Assembly (NCBI RefSeq): GCF_003731635.1
Contig: NZ_RCUA01000069.1
Coordinates: 1-44,633, forward strand
DNA from: Marisediminitalea oceani
Lineage (GTDB): Bacteria; Pseudomonadota; Gammaproteobacteria; Enterobacterales; Alteromonadaceae
Reading direction: 5' to 3'
Length of the DNA stretch: 44,633 nt
Part shown: positions 8,647 through 17,475 of the stretch, one piece after another
Layout: each line of letters opens with the position of its first letter
Position numbering within the stretch: the first letter of the stretch is position 1
The notes under the pieces: generated by a model
Seen by the model: only the letters and a program-made list of their open reading frames with translations
The model's database searches: none
Told to the model about the DNA's origin: nothing
Translations under genes and position numbers: made by a program

Positions 8647-9300
8647 ATGATAACGCTGCTGATTGCTGATGATCACCCTTTATACCGCGATGCGCTAAAG
8701 GGGGCGTTGTCATTGTCGTTGCCAGATCTAACGATTTTAGAAGCTGGTGACCTCACCACCACGGTCGACATGCTCGAAAAAGAGGATGTCGACCTGTTGT
8801 TACTTGATCTGCATATGCCGGGCAGTAACGATTTGTTCGGCTTATTGCATATCCGCAAACTCTATCCCGATTTACCCGTTGCAGTAGTCTCCGGCACCGA
8901 AGATGCTACTATCATTTCCAAAATTGTGGGCGTGGGCGCGCTTGGTTTTATTCCTAAAACCACCAGTGCCGATAATATCGCCAAAGCGGTGGAAGTGATT
9001 CTGGACGGTGACATCTGGCTGCCCGAGTCAATCAGCGAAAAAATCGAAGACGTCGACGAAGAGTTCTCTGAACTGGCGGATAAAGTGTCAAGCCTTACAC
9101 CTTCTCAGTATAAAGTGCTGTGTTACATGCGCGATGGCCTGCTCAATAAGCAAATTGGCTATAACCTCGATATCGCAGAAGCCACAGTTAAAGCTCACGT
9201 TACGGCAATCTTTAAGAAGCTGGGTATCAACAACCGCACTCAGGCGGTTTTGATTGCTTCACAGCTGGAACTGGAACCGCCGGCCACACCGGGCAAATAA
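8647..9300 (+). CDS. crbR: LuxR/NarL-type response regulator CrbR
   Basis: The 217-residue protein has an N-terminal receiver domain (acidic pocket D8, D9; phosphoacceptor D54 in LLLLDLHMPG; K103 in IPKTTS) and a C-terminal LuxR-type helix-turn-helix (about 147-208: LTPSQYKVLCYM, then IAEATVKAHVTAIFKKL). CrbR with the kinase CrbS is the known regulator of the acetate switch in Vibrio and Pseudomonas, where it activates acs. The assignment rests on position directly after acs and on a CrbS homologue 4.5 kb away on the other strand. CGGAG precedes the ATG. It ends 5 bp before the convergent binding-protein gene. Confidence 0.88.
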   Translation: MITLLIADDHPLYRDALKGALSLSLPDLTILEAGDLTTTVDMLEKEDVDLLLLDLHMPGSNDLFGLLHIRKLYPDLPVAVVSGTEDATIISKIVGVGALGFIPKTTSADNIAKAVEVILDGDIWLPESISEKIEDVDEEFSELADKVSSLTPSQYKVLCYMRDGLLNKQIGYNLDIAEATVKAHVTAIFKKLGINNRTQAVLIASQLELEPPATPGK

Positions 9301-9305
9301 TCGTT

Positions 9306-10208
9306 TTAAAATAAGTGCTCAAGCGGGCTGTCGAAGCTTGCTGTCGCTGCTTTGGTGGCATCGGATAATAGTGGGTTCTGTAGTCTGATAAGCTCTCTGC
9401 CTGCGAGCAGGTTACGTGCTCTGATATAGAAATGCTGGGAGGTAAGCAGACGGGACAAGTCGCCATTGGCGGTGAGTATTGCTAACCCTTTTTCTAACCG
9501 TCGGGCGAGCTCGGGTTTACTCTTTGTCACAAAGAAAAACATCGGATTATCGTAATGCAGGGTAATGTGCTTGGCGATGATAAGATCCTTTGTTGAACGG
9601 GATGCCAGCTCGGTAAAAACCTCATTAGCGGCCCTGGGAAAATAGTCTGCCCGGCCGTTGCTCAGGCTTTCAAAAGCGCCGCTGTAGCTGTCGGTTATGA
9701 GATTAAAACCGTTAAAAGTCAGCACGCTGGTATCCGGCCAGCCTGTACCTTGCACGGCGGTGAGTGCTTTAAGCTCGGCAACGCCCAGCTGCTCGTCGAA
9801 GCGTTCATCAGAAGCTCTTACCAGTATCACCCGGTAACCAAACAGGCCTGCGGTTAATGGTACCCGTACGGCAATATGCTGTTGCTCCCGCTTGATAGTG
9901 GTAATCGACCAGTTTATGTCTGTGGTGCCCTGTGTTAACTGATTAAACTGTTCTTGCTGGCTTGCCACCTCAGAGTCGGGCACCAGAATCACCGGTCCGA
10001 ACTGATTATCGGTTTGTGCTAATGCCAGGCTAAGCAGCGTTTTTATGTAAAAGTAAAACTCATCGGTGCCTTGCTGAAAATTAGGAATATTGACTTCGGT
10101 AACGTCGTCGAATGCGCCTGGCTGGGCCAGGCATGAAGATGCAGCCACCATCAACCAACTGGCGAGTAGGCAGCCGATAATTAACCTTGTCCCTGGTAGT
10201 CTTTTCAT
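9306..10208 (-). CDS. Periplasmic solute-binding-like protein (paralogue A)
   Basis: The 300-residue protein has a signal peptide (hydrophobic core about 9-25, cleavage near SSCLA) and a fold like family-3 solute-binding proteins: LFGYRVILVRASD, then ELKALTAVQG and a late NGDLSRLL helix. It is clearly a paralogue of the upstream gene (shared motifs TDI-W, LTAGLFG/QIAGLFG, LADY-PR, GR-L-NP). No permease or ATPase gene is adjacent, so it is unlikely to be an ordinary ABC transport component; it may feed a sensor. Its location between crbR and crbS suggests, but does not show, a link to acetate sensing. Ligand unknown. Confidence 0.75.
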   Translation of the reverse strand: MKRLPGTRLIIGCLLASWLMVAASSCLAQPGAFDDVTEVNIPNFQQGTDEFYFYIKTLLSLALAQTDNQFGPVILVPDSEVASQQEQFNQLTQGTTDINWSITTIKREQQHIAVRVPLTAGLFGYRVILVRASDERFDEQLGVAELKALTAVQGTGWPDTSVLTFNGFNLITDSYSGAFESLSNGRADYFPRAANEVFTELASRSTKDLIIAKHITLHYDNPMFFFVTKSKPELARRLEKGLAILTANGDLSRLLTSQHFYIRARNLLAGRELIRLQNPLLSDATKAATASFDSPLEHLF

Positions 10209-10216
10209 TTTACGAA

Positions 10217-11083
10217 CTAATTATTGCCATAGGGGGCCTGTAACAGTGTCTGGTATAGTTTCTCGGCCTGCAAACACCCTCCCAGTGAACCGCTATTTTC
10301 CAGATCAAAAATCGTTCTGCCCCGCATAATAGAAATGGCTTGCTGATACCACTGCTGGCTTTCCATCAGCGCCAGAAAACTCCCATCCTGAATTGAGCGT
10401 TCAAAACCGGTGGTGAGCCTTTGGGCCAGCGCCGTATTGCCTTTTTTAACGTACACTAAAAACAACAGGGGATAGCGTAAAGCGTGATCAGGGGCGATTA
10501 CCAATCCCTTTGTTTGCGCCGTTTGCATTTCGCCCAATACCTCTGCAATGCCTCTGGGGTAGTAATCGGCCAGCCCTTTCTCGACCGCGCGGTAAGCGGA
10601 AAATCGATCGGAGGAAAGCACGGTAAAGCCGTTATTTACCAGAATATCGTAATCATGCCATTTGGAAGACTGTACTGCTACGAGTCCTTTCAGAGCGTCG
10701 ACAGAATTGATGTTAGCAAAGCGCGTGTCATCTTCGCGTATCAGACTCACCCGCAGACCAAACAACCCGGCTATTTGCGGCACTAATACTGGTTGATAGT
10801 CTTCGTTGCGCTTCAGCGAACAGGTGGCCCAGGCGATGTCCGTGATGCTCTGGTTAAGATTACGTAACTGACGTTTTTCCTCAACCGGGATTTTGAGCCT
10901 GACCACTTCGGTTTCACCGTAATCCTGCTCGGTGGCCCTTATGGCCTGTTCCAATTGTAAATGAAGGTATTCAATAATCGGATGTTCAGTGGTGAAGGTG
11001 GGTAGCCTTATGACCTCCTTGGCATTACTCTTTGCAGAATAAATTCCAAGTACAACAACGGCTATCAGGGCCAGTTTATTCAT
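10217..11083 (-). CDS. Periplasmic solute-binding-like protein (paralogue B)
   Basis: The frame is open up to 11263, but the ATG at 11083 is chosen: it follows AAGGAAG and begins a clean signal peptide (MNKLALIAVVVLGIYSAKSNA). The 288-residue product shares the whole domain with the next gene, 8 bp downstream, including ITDIAWATCSLKR, VPQIAGLFGLRVSLI, GLADYYPRG and the C-terminal MRGRTIFDLEN. The ligand-binding residues are not conserved enough for me to name a ligand. The two genes form a tandem duplication that probably is one transcription unit. No transport partners are nearby. Confidence 0.75.
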   Translation of the reverse strand: MNKLALIAVVVLGIYSAKSNAKEVIRLPTFTTEHPIIEYLHLQLEQAIRATEQDYGETEVVRLKIPVEEKRQLRNLNQSITDIAWATCSLKRNEDYQPVLVPQIAGLFGLRVSLIREDDTRFANINSVDALKGLVAVQSSKWHDYDILVNNGFTVLSSDRFSAYRAVEKGLADYYPRGIAEVLGEMQTAQTKGLVIAPDHALRYPLLFLVYVKKGNTALAQRLTTGFERSIQDGSFLALMESQQWYQQAISIMRGRTIFDLENSGSLGGCLQAEKLYQTLLQAPYGNN

Positions 11084-11171
11084 GCTCAGCACACTTCCTT
11101 TATCATCACCTTGCAAGTATAGGTGATGGGTTTGCTTCCTGCACAACCGTCGGGCGAAAATTGCTGAAGTT

Positions 11172-11202
11172 AAGTAAAATCCGGAAGCGGGTGCTTCCGG
11201 AT
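11172..11202 (-). terminator. Rho-independent terminator of the rimK operon
   Basis: A perfect 10-bp stem (ATCCGGAAGC at 11179-11188 with GCTTCCGGAT at 11193-11202, loop of 4) is followed on the minus strand by TTTTACTT. It lies 17 bp after the last stop codon of the operon. Confidence 0.85.
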
Positions 11203-11219
11203 GACTCAGGTTGGAATGG

Positions 11220-11666
11220 CTATGGTCGGGCTGGCAGGATAAACTCGTATTCTGGGTCAACATAAAACTTGCCTACCATGGCTTGTCTGCCTAATAACAT
11301 CAGATAGGTCATTTCAGAACGGTCGGTTAGCGTGAGCTTAATTTTCCATGACCGGGTACCCATCTGCAGGCGCGTGTTGATGACATAGCGGCGCTGCCTG
11401 TCTGCCGTGGAGCTCTTAATTTTTTTCTGGCTGAGCACCTTACTTTCGCAACGTACCGTGCGGGCAACGTCGTGAATATCCGGGTGAATATCAAAGCGGA
11501 TCCAGCGTTCGTTGTCGCGCTCGAATTCTTCGATATTGTCTACATGCAGTGAAGACGTTGCGGCACCGGTATCTACCCGCATGACTAAGTTATTAATCCC
11601 CAGTTCTGGCATGCTGCCATACTCAAGGGCGCCAATCATTTGTTTGGTTTTACTGGATTTGCTCAT
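11220..11666 (-). CDS. Retropepsin-like protease, RimB-type (PF05618-like)
   Basis: This 148-residue protein belongs to the family usually annotated as ATP-dependent zinc protease, which by sequence looks like a bacterial retropepsin. The aspartyl-protease signature is RVDTGAATSSLH with D32-T33-G34, and the family's second motif LLGRQAM is at 124-130. In Pseudomonas a protein of this type (RimB) is encoded with RimK and affects its action on ribosomal protein S6. Its ATG directly abuts the upstream stop codon (TAAATG), so translation is coupled. It is the last gene of the operon; the perfect terminator follows. Confidence 0.85.
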   Translation of the reverse strand: MSKSSKTKQMIGALEYGSMPELGINNLVMRVDTGAATSSLHVDNIEEFERDNERWIRFDIHPDIHDVARTVRCESKVLSQKKIKSSTADRQRRYVINTRLQMGTRSWKIKLTLTDRSEMTYLMLLGRQAMVGKFYVDPEYEFILPARP

Positions 11667-12698
11667 TTACAAGGCCACCGTAGTGTCATTAGGTACCAGA
11701 TTGTCCTGCAGCATTTCCACCTGTTCTGCCACGGTATCCGGAGTTTTAAAATAGGCAATGTGATAAATCGCCTCACCTTCCTGGGTTAACGGAATATTTT
11801 GTTTACCAATCACTACACCCTCTGCCGGACTGATGAGAGTGCCCAGAAACTGCCCGTAAGAGTCCGCAATGGTAGCCAGCTTATCGCCTTTTTCCACATG
11901 GTCTCCCAACTGCGCCAGGTGGTTAATAAAGCCACTTTCCGGCGCGCGCACCCAGCCACTGGAGCGGGCGATGTAAGGTTTAATCGGCACACCTTTTGCG
12001 CGGCTTTTATTGAGCATACCCAGATGACGCATGGTATTGATAATGCCTTTTACGCCAGCCCGAATGGAAAACTCGTCGTAACGTAAGGCCTGACCGGCTT
12101 CGTACAACAGAATTTTGATTCCGGCTTCACTGGCCGTAGCACGTAAAGAACCATCACGAATATCGGCGTTTAGCAGCACGGGTACCCCAAAGGCCTGCGC
12201 CATAGCGAGGACTTCCTCGTCGTCGAGGTCGGCGCGGATCTGCGGTAAGTTACTGCGGTGAATCGCACCGGTATGCAGATCGATGCCAACGTCGCACTTA
12301 CTGACTACCTCGTTAAAAAACAAATGGGCCAGACGTCCGGCCAGACTGCCTTTCCGGCTCCCAGGGAAGCTACGATTAAGGTCGCGTCGGTCGGGTAAAT
12401 AGCGAGACTGGTTAAGCACGCCATAAACATTCACGGTTGGCACGGCTATTAGAGTGCCTTTTAACCTGTCGATAGCCCGGGATTTAATGAGGCGGGCAAT
12501 GATTTCAATGCCATTGAGCTCATCACCGTGGATCGCCGCACTTACGAATAACGTAGGGCCTGGACGTTTACCACGCTTCACATAAACCGGAATACTCATA
12601 CTGGTAGCAGTATAAAGAGGCGGCATATCCAGCGCGATTTTCTTCGTTTCACCCGGCAGTATGGTTTCACCGCCAATCACAAGCCCTTTGGTGGCCAT
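11667..12698 (-). CDS. M14-type metallohydrolase, succinylglutamate desuccinylase/aspartoacylase family
   Basis: The 343-residue protein has the complete zinc site of the AstE/AspA branch of M14 carboxypeptidases: H57 and E60 in AAIHGDELNG, H142 in GIDLHTGAIH, and the catalytic E200 in ILLYEAGQ. The substrate-carboxylate motif DLNRSFPG (106-113) is present. The C-terminal part (about 250-335) is a beta-barrel-like domain (VRAPESGFI, later ISPAEGVVIG). It sits between RimK and the retropepsin-like gene, with its ATG overlapping the rimK TGA by one base. Family members remove acyl or glutamyl-type groups from amino acids; that this one trims RimK-made glutamates is inference. Confidence 0.85.
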   Translation of the reverse strand: MATKGLVIGGETILPGETKKIALDMPPLYTATSMSIPVYVKRGKRPGPTLFVSAAIHGDELNGIEIIARLIKSRAIDRLKGTLIAVPTVNVYGVLNQSRYLPDRRDLNRSFPGSRKGSLAGRLAHLFFNEVVSKCDVGIDLHTGAIHRSNLPQIRADLDDEEVLAMAQAFGVPVLLNADIRDGSLRATASEAGIKILLYEAGQALRYDEFSIRAGVKGIINTMRHLGMLNKSRAKGVPIKPYIARSSGWVRAPESGFINHLAQLGDHVEKGDKLATIADSYGQFLGTLISPAEGVVIGKQNIPLTQEGEAIYHIAYFKTPDTVAEQVEMLQDNLVPNDTTVAL

Positions 12699-13603
12699 CA
12701 GCCTTTTCCTTTGGTTTTAGTTTTGTGTGGTTTTGCAGAGGTTTCGATGAACTGAATAATCATACTGGCCACATCTTTACTGGTTGCTTTTTCGATCCCC
12801 TCCAGACCAGGCGAGGAGTTTACTTCCATCACCACCGGCCCCCGTGAAGAACGTAAAATATCTACACCACAACAGTTTAAGCCCATGGTTTTCGCTGCGT
12901 TAATGGCGGTTTTACGTTCATCCGGCGACAAGCGCACCAGACTGGCTGAACCGCCACGATGCAGGTTGGAGCGAAACTCGCCCGGCGCAGCCTGGCGTTT
13001 CATGGCAGCGATCACCTTGCCACCTACGACAAAGCAGCGGATGTCTGCGCCACCAGCTTCTTTAATGTATTCCTGAACCAGAATGCTGGCATTCAGACCC
13101 ATAAAGGCTTCAATCATGGCTTCCGCGGTTTTTTGTGACTCGGCCAGCACTACGCCGATACCCTGGGTACCTTCCAGTAACTTGATCACCACCGGCGCGC
13201 CACCAACGTTTTTAATCACGTCGTCTACTTTATCCGGGTGATGGGCGAAACCGGTACGGGGCATGCCAATCCCTTTACGGGATAAGAGCTGCAAGGAACG
13301 CAGTTTGTCCCGCGAACGGCTGATGGCCACTGATTCGTTGATGCTGTATGTGCCCATCATCTCAAACTGTCGTACCACCGAGGTGCCATAAAAGGTCACC
13401 GATGCCCCAATGCGCGGGATGACTGCATCATAGTCAGGTAGTCTTTCACCTTTATAGCGAACCGACGGATCGCTGCTGGTAATGTCCATGTAGCAGTGCA
13501 TGGTGTCTATGATATCCACGGTGTGTCCGCGCTGCTCTGCAGCCTCTTTCAGGCGACGGGTAGAGTAAAGACGGGGATTTCGGGATAATATTGCAATTCG
13601 CAT
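12698..13603 (-). CDS. rimK: Ribosomal protein S6--L-glutamate ligase RimK
   Basis: RimK is an ATP-grasp ligase that adds glutamates to the C-terminus of ribosomal protein S6. The frame extends upstream to 13714, but ATG at 13603 gives 301 residues, the standard length (E. coli 300), starting [10 protein letters not shown]. Visible ATP-grasp elements: [11 protein letters not shown] (141-151, flexible P-loop), LVQEYI-E (175-182), [17 protein letters not shown], the RSNLHRGG stretch (211-218), and the metal ligands D248, E260 and N262 in [11 protein letters not shown] lysine-rich tail ends the protein. It is the first gene of a three-gene, translationally coupled operon. Confidence 0.93.
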   Translation of the reverse strand: MRIAILSRNPRLYSTRRLKEAAEQRGHTVDIIDTMHCYMDITSSDPSVRYKGERLPDYDAVIPRIGASVTFYGTSVVRQFEMMGTYSINESVAISRSRDKLRSLQLLSRKGIGMPRTGFAHHPDKVDDVIKNVGGAPVVIKLLEGTQGIGVVLAESQKTAEAMIEAFMGLNASILVQEYIKEAGGADIRCFVVGGKVIAAMKRQAAPGEFRSNLHRGGSASLVRLSPDERKTAINAAKTMGLNCCGVDILRSSRGPVVMEVNSSPGLEGIEKATSKDVASMIIQFIETSAKPHKTKTKGKG

Positions 13604-13752
13604 GATGTAGCCTAATTTTGGTTGCGGCAAAAAACGGCATACTTTGCCTTGTGTGTGGGTAATGTAAAGTAAATAAAATTTGTCGTGACGGTGATAAATC
13701 TTGAGTAATAACAAGACTCACCGTCTACCGTATTGGTTATAGCATACGCCTA

Positions 13753-13800
13753 AAAAAGGGCCATTGTCACGGGAGATGCTGCCCACAATCAGTGGGCAGA
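13753..13800 (-). terminator. Possible terminator after crbS
   Basis: On the minus strand, TGCCCAC/GTGGGCA forms a 7-bp stem around the crbS stop codon, and a run of six T follows about 25 bases later after GGCCC. The distance between stem and T-run is unusual, so the call is weak. Confidence 0.4.
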
Positions 13801-16800
13801 TTTAATATACCGGGTCATACTTTTCAGCAACGCGCGCAGCTTGGCGGGTTTAATGGGTTTGCTCAGATAATTCACCCCTTGCTCCTTACAACGGGTCACC
13901 ACGTCCTCATCGTGAGTGGCGGTAACCAGTGAGGCTGGCAGCACAATATCGAGATGCTGGCGAATAGCGTCAATTAAATCCAGACCATTCTGGTCGTTGC
14001 CGAGCTGGTAATCCATCAGCAAAATTTGCGGAGAAAAAATATCGGCCTGAGTGATAGCGTCGTCCCAGTTATCTGCAAGCACCGTACTGACACCCCATTT
14101 CTCTAACAGGGTTTGCAGTGCGTCGAGATTTTCCTGCTGATCGTCCACGCACAGTACCCGTAATCCGCGGAACGAAGCAGTGGGGTTGGCCAGTGAGGTA
14201 CTCTTTGAGACCAGAGGTTGGGTCATGGGGAAGCTTAGCGAGAAGCAACTGCCCCGACCCACTTCAGATTCCACCTTTACCTTACATTGCATCTGTTGGC
14301 TTAAGCGCCTTACCACGCCTAAGCCCAGCCCGATCCCGTGCTCGGAGCTTTCATTGGTGCGGTAGAAGTCGCTAAAGATTAAAGCCTGTTGCTCTTTGGA
14401 AATACCAATGCCAGTATCGCGGATCTCTATAAGTAGTTTCCCTGCTCGCTTGCGGGTAGAAAACAGCACCTTACCCGAGTTGGTGTATTTCACAGCATTA
14501 GACAGCAGGTTCTGAATAATCCGATACAAGAACGTTTTATCGGCATATACCCAACAGTCCAGTAAACGGGTGCGCAGGGTGAGGCCTTTATCCCGGGCGC
14601 GCATGGATAATTCATCCACGATGGGATCGCATAAATCCTTTATGTTTACCGGCTCAGGGTTGGGCTTGAGTTCGCCCTGGTCCAGGCGGGAGATATCCAG
14701 CAGAGTGGCAATCAGCGCCTCACTGGAGGTTACCGAGTGATTGAGTTTGTTGACGATGTTATTCACCGCGTCCGGTAGTCTGGCTTCCTGCAAGGCAGAA
14801 ACGTAAAGCTTGGCGGCGTTCAGCGGCTGCAATACATCATGACTGGCCAGCGCCAGAAAGCGGGTTTTACTGGCATTGGCATCTTCGGCCTGTTTACGGG
14901 CGCGTATTAGCTCTTTTTCAACGCCACGCCGGCGCTCGATCTCAAGGCGTAACTCAGCGTTAATCGAGTGTACTTCTTCCGTGCGCTTTTTAATTCGCAG
15001 CTCAAGGTCGATATTGGACTCTTCCAGCGCCTGCTGGATTTCCACGTGCCCGGTAATATCATTAAAGCTGGTTACGAAGCCACCACCCGGGAGCGGGTTA
15101 CCCACCATTTCAATAACCCGGCCATCGCTACGCTGACGGGTAAACCGGTGAGGCGTACCGGAACGCAAATGTTCCAGGCGTTTCTCGATTTCGCCTTCAA
15201 TATCGTTAACCCCAAACTCGCCTCGTTCGGCGTTGTAGCGAATGAGCTTTTCTATCGGCATGCCCACCACTAAAAAATCTTCCGGATAGGTATACAGTGT
15301 GGCGTACTGTTTATTCCAGGCCACCAGGTTAAGGTGTTTATCAATGACGCTGATACCCTGATCCATATTCTCCAGCGATGTCAGCAGGGCGGTCATATTA
15401 AACTGCATGGCCTGGGTGGTATCGTCGAAGAAGTTAATAACTTCGGTAAAGTCGAGCTTCTTACCACGCAGGACACTGTCGATCAGGGCTTTAGCACTGG
15501 ATGCACCAATTACCCCTCCGAGGGCTCTTTCGCAGAAGGCCATAAAGGCGTCGTCCGGCGCCTGAGAGCTTTCAATGGTAGTGTGATGAAGCTGCTGATA
15601 TTCATTAACCAGTTGCTTGCAGCGCCCGGTGCCCATAAACGTGGAGAGCAGGGTGATAAGGTCGGCGATGGTTACGTTAACGCTCTGATTCTTGAGCGGC
15701 GTATTACGCACTTCAGCCGGGGATACAAAGGCTTCAGCCTGGATCCTGTCGATTAATCGGGCCGGCGCAAACCAGGAAAACAGGCAATAGGCCATGGCGT
15801 TGGCAATCAGGCTGATAATTGCGCCCTGGCTAAGTAACTCACTTTGCTCAAAGTCTGTAGCGGAGTTGTTGACGATGGGAAGCACCAGCCACAACACCCA
15901 GGTAATCAGCCCCACTACAAGGCCTGCGTAAACACCGTGAGCGTGGCCGCGTTTCCAGTACAGGCCACCAATTACCGCAGGCATAAGCTGAATAACCAGT
16001 GAAAAGGCAATTAAACCGATGGAATGCAGCGAGCGACTGCCGGTCATTTGCTGGTGGTATAAAAAGGCCAGTAGCAGAATAATGCCAATAATTACCCGGC
16101 GGATCAGCCTGATGCGTTTACCGTAATCACCATATGCGGCGGAATGTTGTTTGACCGCCAGTAAGCGCGGCAGCACCACATCGTTAGTCAGCATGGTACT
16201 GAGTGTTAGTGTGGCTACGATGATCATCGCCGTGGCGGCCGACAATCCGCCAACAAACACAATGACCTGCAGTAAAAAAGACTCCGAAAAAATGGCCAGT
16301 GATAACACGTAGGTATCCGGCTCAATGGGGTTATCGGCAAAAACTGATTGCCCGGCCATGGCTATAATCGGGATCACAGCAGCGGTAATCGCCAGATACA
16401 GCGGAAACAACCAGCGCGCTGTTTTAAGGTGATTCAGGCTCAGGTTATCGACGATGGCTACATGGAACTGACGGGGCAAACAAATCACCGCAGCGGCGGC
16501 CATGATCACCTGGGCAAAAAAGGTAAAGGAGGAGAACTGAGATAATGCTTCTGTTGTTAGAAAGTCTTCCAGGATCGGCCGTGTTTCCTGCTCATACCAG
16601 GCCTGATAGCCGACGATAGCAACAAGAACCAGCGCCAAAAGTTTTATGGATGACTCAAAGGAAATGGCCAGAATCAGACCGCGACGGTATTCGGTAACGT
16701 CGGTTTGTTTGGTACCAAAATAGATGGCAAACAGAGCAATAAAGGCGGTGGCCAGCACAATAATAAACTGGCTGTTAGGCTGATTAGTTAACAGCTTAAA

Positions 16801-17220
16801 GGTTGCGCCGATGGCTTTTAGCTGCAGGGCGATATAGGGAATGGTAGCCATCAGAGCGATAATGGTTACCAGCAGAGCAACCGCCTGGCGTTTGCCGTAG
16901 CGGGAAGCAATAAAGTCGGCAATGGTATTAATGTGTTGTTTTTTACTGACCAGCGTCAGTTTATAGATAAACCGGTAGCCCAGAATGTATACCAGTACCG
17001 GCCCGAGCAGAATTGGCAGGTAAATCCAGGTGTCCCGGGTAGCCTGACCCACCGCACCAAAAAAGGTCCAGGCGGTACAATAAATGGCCAGTGCCAGCGA
17101 GTAGATCACCGGGTGTGAGGTTATCCATCTGGCAGTGGGAGAATTCTTATCTCCCCAACTGGCGATGTAAAATAATAAAAATAAATAAACGAGTGCGAGC
17201 GAAACCCAACCGAACGTCAT
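13789..17220 (-). CDS. crbS: Transporter-fused hybrid sensor kinase CrbS
   Basis: The 1143-residue protein joins a sodium:solute symporter (SSS) domain with a dozen or more membrane helices (about 1-490) to a STAC-like linker (about 505-600, ITLLSTFMGTGRCKQLV-type region), a PAS domain (about 612-720), a coiled coil (725-785), HisKA with H794 in LASHDVLQPLNA, HATPase (N box near 902, NLLSNAVKYT; G box near 967, GLGLGVVRRL) and a C-terminal receiver with D1070 in LLMDYQLG. This is the architecture of CrbS, the kinase of the acetate switch. It probably senses uptake or presence of acetate through the SSS domain and passes phosphate to CrbR. It is divergent from the DUF4212/symporter operon. Confidence 0.92.
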   Translation of the reverse strand: MTFGWVSLALVYLFLLFYIASWGDKNSPTARWITSHPVIYSLALAIYCTAWTFFGAVGQATRDTWIYLPILLGPVLVYILGYRFIYKLTLVSKKQHINTIADFIASRYGKRQAVALLVTIIALMATIPYIALQLKAIGATFKLLTNQPNSQFIIVLATAFIALFAIYFGTKQTDVTEYRRGLILAISFESSIKLLALVLVAIVGYQAWYEQETRPILEDFLTTEALSQFSSFTFFAQVIMAAAAVICLPRQFHVAIVDNLSLNHLKTARWLFPLYLAITAAVIPIIAMAGQSVFADNPIEPDTYVLSLAIFSESFLLQVIVFVGGLSAATAMIIVATLTLSTMLTNDVVLPRLLAVKQHSAAYGDYGKRIRLIRRVIIGIILLLAFLYHQQMTGSRSLHSIGLIAFSLVIQLMPAVIGGLYWKRGHAHGVYAGLVVGLITWVLWLVLPIVNNSATDFEQSELLSQGAIISLIANAMAYCLFSWFAPARLIDRIQAEAFVSPAEVRNTPLKNQSVNVTIADLITLLSTFMGTGRCKQLVNEYQQLHHTTIESSQAPDDAFMAFCERALGGVIGASSAKALIDSVLRGKKLDFTEVINFFDDTTQAMQFNMTALLTSLENMDQGISVIDKHLNLVAWNKQYATLYTYPEDFLVVGMPIEKLIRYNAERGEFGVNDIEGEIEKRLEHLRSGTPHRFTRQRSDGRVIEMVGNPLPGGGFVTSFNDITGHVEIQQALEESNIDLELRIKKRTEEVHSINAELRLEIERRRGVEKELIRARKQAEDANASKTRFLALASHDVLQPLNAAKLYVSALQEARLPDAVNNIVNKLNHSVTSSEALIATLLDISRLDQGELKPNPEPVNIKDLCDPIVDELSMRARDKGLTLRTRLLDCWVYADKTFLYRIIQNLLSNAVKYTNSGKVLFSTRKRAGKLLIEIRDTGIGISKEQQALIFSDFYRTNESSEHGIGLGLGVVRRLSQQMQCKVKVESEVGRGSCFSLSFPMTQPLVSKSTSLANPTASFRGLRVLCVDDQQENLDALQTLLEKWGVSTVLADNWDDAITQADIFSPQILLMDYQLGNDQNGLDLIDAIRQHLDIVLPASLVTATHDEDVVTRCKEQGVNYLSKPIKPAKLRALLKSMTRYIKSAH

Positions 17221-17475
17221 GCCTTGTCCTAACAGGTTTTTAACAAATCTGATTGCATTATAACCAACCCCCTAAGGCCTGACCTACGACCATGGTCTCA
17301 TTTCTTGAATTGACATGCCCGTCTAGAGTATATCCGAAGCTCCTAATTATGCGGTTTTTAGGCGATTTTGGCGGTTTGGGATTGCCAGGGTAAGCGCTAA
17401 AGTCGCCTGAGAAGCTCTCCGTTAGGAAAATGTAAAAATAGAACATCGAATTAACCTGTTGATGAGGACGGAAAG
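17221..17475. promoter_or_regulatory. Divergent promoter region of crbS and the symporter operon
   Basis: The 255-bp region contains two sequences related to the boxes before acs: GTAAGCGCTAAAGTCGCC at 17390-17407 and an inverted relative, GGCGATTTTGGCGGTTT at 17361-17377. The two form an inverted pair separated by 12 bp. The ribosome-binding site of the DUF4212 gene (GAGGACGGAAAG) is at the right end. Confidence 0.55.
17361..17407. promoter_or_regulatory. Candidate CrbR site, inverted pair
   Basis: The right arm (17390-17407) shares AAAGTCGC and a preceding GTAAG with the box at 6594. The left arm (17361-17377) reads AAACCGCCAAAATCGCC on the minus strand and matches the right arm read in the same direction at most positions. 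Core shared with the acs boxes: C-N-AAA-R-TCG. Confidence 0.45.

Noticed and set aside
9306..11083. ABC transporter operon
   Set aside because: Only binding-protein genes are present; no permease or ATPase gene lies in either direction.
13604..13714. N-terminal extension of RimK
   Set aside because: The extra 37 residues are not part of RimK, which starts MRIAIL; the stretch is AT-rich and likely holds the promoter.
14900..16920. AAAGTCG matches inside the crbS gene as further CrbR boxes
   Set aside because: They are in coding sequence, lack the rest of the motif, and a 7-base match is expected by chance in this length.
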